Of a stretch of 10,496 nt of DNA, positions 6,700 through 10,496 are shown piece after piece. The DNA is taken from positions 1-10,496 of the forward strand of contig JABDLH010000123.1 in the NCBI GenBank assembly GCA_013003145.1, written 5' to 3'. Under the pieces are notes generated by a model, which saw only the letters and a list, made by a program, of their open reading frames with translations, searched no databases and was not told the origin of the DNA. The translations under genes and the position numbers were made by a program. The stretch is from Flavobacteriaceae bacterium (GTDB taxonomy: Bacteria; Bacteroidota; Bacteroidia; Flavobacteriales; Flavobacteriaceae). Position 1 is the first letter of the stretch. Each line of letters begins with the position of its first letter.

Positions 6700-8317
6700 C
6701 TTCTGTCTCTTTAGGGGTTAGCTCCAGTTCTCCTAATTCCCAGTCCACCTTATCAGAGGGATAGTAAGCAATATTCGTTCTTTGTAAATACGGCAATTGC
6801 CTGGCGAGGCGATTGCTGTAATCTTCCCAGTTGCGATTTTCATCCGGGGTCCAACCCAGTTCTGCGAACCCAATAGCTCTTGGAAATGCGAGGTATTCCA
6901 GTTCTTCGCTGTTGCTGATGGTCTCTGACCAGAGCGGTGCTTCTATTCCCAGGATATGTTCCCTGGGAATATTGGCAGAGTAGGTAACCGGGCTCCAGGT
7001 GTAGGCGCTGTCTACCGGGATGTAAGCAGCCCAGTGAAGACCGTGTTTAGAGGAAGGATCGTACTGCATGTCCAGGTAGGCTTTTTTGGCTGGGGACATG
7101 ATCACCTTTAATCCTTTTTTAACCGCCTCAGTGGCATTTTCTTCACTAGCCCAGAATTGAGCAATACTGTTCTTGCTAACATTAGCCGTGGCGATCTCAT
7201 CCCATCCTATCATGGTCTTACCGTGTTTTTCAACGATCTTCTCCACTTTTTCTATGAAGTAAACATAGTCGTTCTTTTTAGTGGCATGACTTTCATCTCC
7301 CCCGATATGGATATAGGGCCCCGGGGTCATAGTGACCAGCTCTGCAATGACTTCGTCTATAAATTTATATACATTTTCCTTACGGGTATCCCAGGTGCTG
7401 AACCCCACCTTGGTGCCCTCGTATAATTCCGGTTTTTTTCCATTACCATTGAGTTCGGGATAGGCAACAGAGGCGGCATTGGTATGTCCCGGCATATCTA
7501 TTTCCGGAACTACGGTGATATAATGCTTTGCGGCATATTCTACAAGCTCCATATATTCTTCCTGTGTATAAAACCCTCCGGACTCACCACCTACCTCAGT
7601 TTGACCGCCTACCTCGGTAAGTTTTGGCCAGGATTTTATCTCAATTCTCCAACCCTGGTCATCCGTCAGGTGTATATGAAAGGTGTTATACTTGTAATAG
7701 GCCAGGGCGTCTATGTATTTCTTTACTTCATCCACCGTAAAGAAGTGGCGGGCGACATCTAACATGGCCCCCCTGTACTCCAGTGAAGGCTTATCCCTGA
7801 TCAATCCGGTTGGTATGGGCCAGATCGGGTGTTCTGCCAGGGTGTCGTTGGCGTAATTAGGAAGAAGTTGCCTTATGGTCTGTACACCCCTGAAGGCTCC
7901 TTCCGGGGTATGTGCCTCGAGCAGGATAGAATCCCGGCTGATTTTCAATTTGTAAGCCTCGGGACTGTCATAGAGCGTATCTTCAGACTTCACTATGAAT
8001 ATTCCGCGCTTGGTAATTAAGGGTTCGGTAGGTTTCAGGGGAATTTCCAGCGATGTAACGTCTGCAATCTTTTCAGAAAGAAAGCGTCCAACTTCCCGGA
8101 ATTCCACGGGATCGTTGTCGATGAAAAGAACCGTGTTCTTATCCAGGCCAAAAGCATCTTGGGTAGCTTCCATGTGCAGTGGTTTCGGTATCAGTGCTGC
8201 CTGTTCAAGATCTGTCGGCGGGTAGGTAATTCCTTTCTCTTCCTCTGAATTACAGGAGAGATGAATAGAGAGCCCTACTAATAAGATCAGGGATCGGAAA
8301 AGGATGAGATTCTTCAT
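6692..8317 (-). CDS. GH20 beta-N-acetylhexosaminidase, probable surface lipoprotein
   Basis: A 541-residue glycoside hydrolase family 20 enzyme that would remove terminal beta-linked GlcNAc or GalNAc by substrate-assisted catalysis. Residues 1-21 are a hydrophobic signal ending before Cys22 (HLSC), a loose lipobox, so it is likely a lipoprotein. The acidic run after it (Asn-Ser-Glu-Glu-Glu) resembles the export tag of surface lipoproteins in Bacteroidota. A GH20b-type N-terminal domain spans about 40-175. The catalytic barrel starts at LEYRGAMLDVARHFF (179-193, Arg182 binds sugar) and includes HIHLTDDQGWR (214-224), PEIDMPGHTNA (271-281) and HIGGDE (337-342), with the catalytic Asp341-Glu342 pair. 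Substrate-box tryptophans are visible at AQFWASEE (Trp389) and PLWSET (Trp463). All key residues are present. It sits 19 bp after the SGNH gene and overlaps the S10 gene by 8 bp. Chitin fragments, glycoprotein glycans or peptidoglycan pieces are all possible substrates. Confidence 0.95.
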   Translation of the reverse strand: MKNLILFRSLILLVGLSIHLSCNSEEEKGITYPPTDLEQAALIPKPLHMEATQDAFGLDKNTVLFIDNDPVEFREVGRFLSEKIADVTSLEIPLKPTEPLITKRGIFIVKSEDTLYDSPEAYKLKISRDSILLEAHTPEGAFRGVQTIRQLLPNYANDTLAEHPIWPIPTGLIRDKPSLEYRGAMLDVARHFFTVDEVKKYIDALAYYKYNTFHIHLTDDQGWRIEIKSWPKLTEVGGQTEVGGESGGFYTQEEYMELVEYAAKHYITVVPEIDMPGHTNAASVAYPELNGNGKKPELYEGTKVGFSTWDTRKENVYKFIDEVIAELVTMTPGPYIHIGGDESHATKKNDYVYFIEKVEKIVEKHGKTMIGWDEIATANVSKNSIAQFWASEENATEAVKKGLKVIMSPAKKAYLDMQYDPSSKHGLHWAAYIPVDSAYTWSPVTYSANIPREHILGIEAPLWSETISNSEELEYLAFPRAIGFAELGWTPDENRNWEDYSNRLARQLPYLQRTNIAYYPSDKVDWELGELELTPKETEDE

Positions 8318-8336
8318 TGATGGAATTTTGGTTTAA

Positions 8337-8987
8337 TTAATGTAAATGATTCTTTAAAACGTCGTACCAGATTTGATAGCCTTCATCCGTCATATGAAGA
8401 CCGTCTTCAAGAAATATGTCGGCACGAACTTGGCTGTCCTCTCGAATCATAGGATCCCAGATATTGACATAGGTTAATTGCGTATCTCTTTTACAAAGTC
8501 TTTTAAATTTTCTGTTCAGACGCTTAAATCGATTTTTAAGGTGCCATCGGGATGGGCTGGGTTTTGCTGCGATCAGCAAAACCTGGACACTGTCGTGCTC
8601 TTTTTGGATCGATGCTATAAGCTGCTGCATTTGTCGCCTTATAATCTTAGGTTTAATGTTATCATTAAGGTCGTTATCCCCTTCATAAATGATTACTTTT
8701 TTTGGTTGATACCGGGATATAAGATCTTGGGAAAAGTGGCTCAGGTCAGCAGTCATGGAACCTCCGAACCCGGAATTGACGACCTGGTACTGTGGGAATA
8801 ATTCCGGTAATTCCTTCCAAAGCCGTATACTGGAACTTCCGGTGAATACAACAGTGGGGAGATCCGGCGTCCAGATCGAATCATATCGCTTTACTATAGT
8901 ATTAACTTCCTCCTGGAAAGGATGCTGTTGCTGGGCTGAGATCAACTGAACAGCTAGCAGGCATAAAAATAAAAGTGATTTCTTCAT
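8337..8987 (-). CDS. Exported SGNH/GDSL-family hydrolase
   Basis: A 216-residue SGNH hydrolase with a signal peptide at 1-18 (ending ISA-Q). Blocks in order: VFTGSSSIRLW (47-57) with probable nucleophile Ser51, NSGFGGS (71-77, oxyanion Gly), IIYEGDNDLND (99-109, oxyanion Asn105 in block III), and DGLHMTDEGY (195-204) with the Asp195/His198 pair. It is closest in look to the PAF-acetylhydrolase-like GDSL esterases that remove acetyl or acyl groups. An unusually basic segment follows the KPSPSRWHL motif (147-167, 11 Lys/Arg), which may bind an anionic ligand. It lies 8 bp downstream of the alpha/beta-hydrolase and 19 bp upstream of the hexosaminidase, so the three are almost certainly one transcript. 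Esterase activity is probable from the family; removal of O-acetyl groups ahead of the GH20 enzyme is inferred from context. Confidence 0.9.
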   Translation of the reverse strand: MKKSLLFLCLLAVQLISAQQQHPFQEEVNTIVKRYDSIWTPDLPTVVFTGSSSIRLWKELPELFPQYQVVNSGFGGSMTADLSHFSQDLISRYQPKKVIIYEGDNDLNDNIKPKIIRRQMQQLIASIQKEHDSVQVLLIAAKPSPSRWHLKNRFKRLNRKFKRLCKRDTQLTYVNIWDPMIREDSQVRADIFLEDGLHMTDEGYQIWYDVLKNHLH

Positions 8988-8995
8988 GACTTATG

Positions 8996-9871
8996 TTATT
9001 GCTTTATCCTGGTGGTCAGTTCTTCGGCCAGCATCCAGTCATAGACCCTCGCTATCCAGTCATCGGAGGGTAGTCCCTGGCTTTTCATCCCAAATCCGTG
9101 TCCGCCTCTGGAATACATATGGAGCCCTGCAGACAGGCTGGAATTCAACCATGATGAATATAGCTCTACACTGCCCGGTGCAAGTAGTAAAGGGTCGTCA
9201 GAAGCACAGATGACCAGCATTGGTGGTGCGTTTTCCGGAGGGTCCTGTACCGGCATGGCTGTGGTCCAGGGGTACACCGGGACCAGGAAATCCGGGCGGT
9301 TAGATTCGTCGTAGGAGTAGGCGACTCCCATTGAGACAGCACCACCGGCAGAAAACCCCATAAACCCGATTTTGTCCGGGTCAATACCATAAACTGTGGC
9401 GTTTTTCCTGGCATAAGAGATCGCATTCAGTCCGTCTTTTACCGAATACGGGATCACCGCAGAGACATTCTCCATGATCTCTGCAGGATTAGATTGTGAA
9501 GCGATGGTGATCTCTTTAACACCATCTTCACCCGTTGGAACTAGTCGATATTTCAGAATAAATGCGGTTATCCCTCTCTCATTGAGCCACTCGGCCACCA
9601 TCCTTCCTTCGCTCTCAATACTCAGGGCGTACAAGCCACCACCGGGGGCAATGATAACTGAGGTGCCGTTAGGATTGTCCGGTCGGAAAACTTCCATCCG
9701 GGGGATAGACACGTTTGTTGTCACCTGGTTATCCCAGATCTGGGAAAAGTATTCTTTTTCACTACCGGACCAACTGATGGCAGACGCTTTTTCAAATGGC
9801 AGGTCAATAACCTCCTGTGCGGCTATAAAAAGCGGAAAACAGCTTATAAGGAATAAAGTCAGTTTTTTCAT
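8996..9871 (-). CDS. Exported alpha/beta-hydrolase (esterase-like)
   Basis: A 291-residue alpha/beta-hydrolase with a signal peptide at 1-18 (ending IAA-Q), so it is exported. VIIAPGGGLYALS (72-84) forms the oxyanion loop, with PGGG where hormone-sensitive-lipase-type enzymes have HGGG. MGFSAGG (171-177) carries nucleophile Ser174, ICASDDPLLL (221-230) carries the acid, probably Asp226, and SRGGHGFGM (254-262) carries His258: a complete triad. It resembles the bacterial proteins often annotated as acetyl-xylan esterase or 'endo-1,4-beta-xylanase B-like', which remove acetyl groups from carbohydrates. It is the first of the four exported enzymes, 8 bp before the SGNH gene and 41 bp after the SRAP gene. 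No promoter box is visible in that 41 bp, so it may be read through from upstream. Fold certain, substrate inferred. Confidence 0.92.
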   Translation of the reverse strand: MKKLTLFLISCFPLFIAAQEVIDLPFEKASAISWSGSEKEYFSQIWDNQVTTNVSIPRMEVFRPDNPNGTSVIIAPGGGLYALSIESEGRMVAEWLNERGITAFILKYRLVPTGEDGVKEITIASQSNPAEIMENVSAVIPYSVKDGLNAISYARKNATVYGIDPDKIGFMGFSAGGAVSMGVAYSYDESNRPDFLVPVYPWTTAMPVQDPPENAPPMLVICASDDPLLLAPGSVELYSSWLNSSLSAGLHMYSRGGHGFGMKSQGLPSDDWIARVYDWMLAEELTTRIKQ

Positions 9872-9912
9872 TTTTTTGGTTCTGGGTTGGTTGTATTGTT
9901 ATTGTGTCCGGG

Positions 9913-10496
9913 TCAGGATGCCTGCTGTAGTTCCGGGTATTCATATGGTTCTGATATTCCGGGTATATTTCCCGCATACTCTTTGCCCCTAAGCCTGCGT
10001 ACTGTATGAGCCTGGAGGGAGTCCGCAGGGAAACTACTGATCATTTCTGACAGGCCTTTCTGATCAACCGGATCTTTAATGGGGCTCAACCAGTCATCTT
10101 CCATACCTTCCGGAATAATGAAAGGCATCCTCGGCCCGGCGAGTTTGGGGTTATTGTGTATTTGTGCCAGTAGTGGATTACCTACTGTGGTCACTATACT
10201 AAAGGTGGTCAGGTATTCTCCGGATTCACGATCCGACCAAGTATTCCAAAGTCCGGCAAAAGCCATGGGTTCCCCGTTTTTTAATGAAATAAAATACGGG
10301 TAGGTCTTTCCTTTATAATGATGATGTTCATAGAATCCGTCTACATAGATGAGACAGCGGTGCTCTTTGGCCGCATCACGGAAGGCCGGTTTTTCAAAAA
10401 TGGTCTCTCCCCGTGCATTGAGGGTGTTATTCCAAAATTTCTGTTGTTGCTGCCTGTCCTTCACCCAGTGTGGTACCAATCCCCACTGTGCTACTA
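9913..10496 (-). CDS. SRAP-family protein (YedK/HMCES-like abasic-site crosslinking), N-terminus beyond window
   Basis: The frame is open to the right edge, so the gene starts outside the window; 193 codons plus the stop (codon at 10494 down to 9913) are present and roughly the first 50-60 residues, including the catalytic Cys2, are missing. The visible part begins VAQWGLVPHWVKD, a typical SRAP segment. Further motifs in fragment numbering are NARGET (26-31, the DNA-binding Asn region), VDGFYEHHH (51-59) with the active-site Glu56, and IHNNPKLAGPRMP (112-124) with His113. By family knowledge SRAP proteins form a thiazolidine crosslink with abasic sites in single-stranded DNA via Cys2 and protect them; the cytoplasm is the site of action. 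His follows Glu56 (FYEH) where E. coli YedK has Trp (FYEW). A TTG at 10479 is only the internal Leu of WGLVPHW, not a start. Confidence 0.93.
   Translation of the reverse strand, partial: VAQWGLVPHWVKDRQQQQKFWNNTLNARGETIFEKPAFRDAAKEHRCLIYVDGFYEHHHYKGKTYPYFISLKNGEPMAFAGLWNTWSDRESGEYLTTFSIVTTVGNPLLAQIHNNPKLAGPRMPFIIPEGMEDDWLSPIKDPVDQKGLSEMISSFPADSLQAHTVRRLRGKEYAGNIPGISEPYEYPELQQAS

Noticed and set aside
7580..7625. Short tandem duplication (TEVGG twice) in the GH20 gene
   Set aside because: A similar glycine-rich loop at this place is, to my recollection, usual in Bacteroidota GH20 enzymes, so it is not a distinctive repeat.
10477..10479. TTG at 10479 as the start of the SRAP gene
   Set aside because: The frame stays open upstream to the window edge and reads VAQWGLVPHW, a conserved internal SRAP segment. 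The true start is outside the window.
1..10496. CRISPR arrays, tRNAs, insertion sequences, phage genes or a defence system
   Set aside because: No regularly spaced repeats, cloverleaf-like sequences, transposase or integrase frames, or known defence motifs were seen on either strand.

Overview
The window reads as an ordinary chromosomal segment of a member of the Bacteroidota, most likely a marine Flavobacteriia. Three things point there. Upstream regions carry TAnnTTTG (-7 type) promoter boxes rather than E. coli-like boxes. Secreted proteins have short signal peptides ending in Ala-Gln. The gene string dapD / ruvX-def-DUF5606 is, as I recall, typical of flavobacteria. Genes are tightly packed, no stretch over 300 bases lacks a gene, and I see no tRNA, rRNA, CRISPR array, insertion sequence or prophage gene.

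Region 1 (1-2572) is a surface-polysaccharide glycosylation block. It holds a TupA-like ATP-grasp protein (minus strand, cut off at the left edge), a divergent two-domain GT2/GT7C-type glycosyltransferase (plus), and a WaaE/KdtX-like GT2 (minus). The last two converge and overlap by 19 bp. They probably act on lipopolysaccharide or capsule, but the sugar specificities cannot be read from the sequence.

Region 2 (2669-5175) is housekeeping. dapD (lysine and diaminopimelate synthesis) is divergent from ruvX (YqgF-family nuclease), which is followed by def (peptide deformylase) and a DUF5606 protein. A strong hairpin with A and T tracts on its two sides closes the block and can terminate transcription from both directions.

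Region 3 (5185-9871, all minus strand, read right to left) is a tight run of four exported enzymes: an alpha/beta-hydrolase esterase, an SGNH/GDSL esterase, a GH20 beta-N-acetylhexosaminidase lipoprotein, and an S10 serine carboxypeptidase-like protein. Gaps are 8 and 19 bp, and the last pair overlaps by 8 bp. This looks like a co-transcribed periplasmic or surface set that strips acyl groups, terminal N-acetylhexosamines and C-terminal residues from glycans or glycopeptides. Upstream at the right edge (9913-10496) is the C-terminal part of an SRAP-family protein (YedK/HMCES type, abasic-site DNA-protein crosslinking), read in the same direction.

I found no clear evidence of a wholly new system. 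The items most worth a second look are the exported-hydrolase operon with its probably surface-exposed GH20 lipoprotein, the overlapping divergent promoters between two glycosylation genes, and small regulatory candidates around dapD/ruvX and def.
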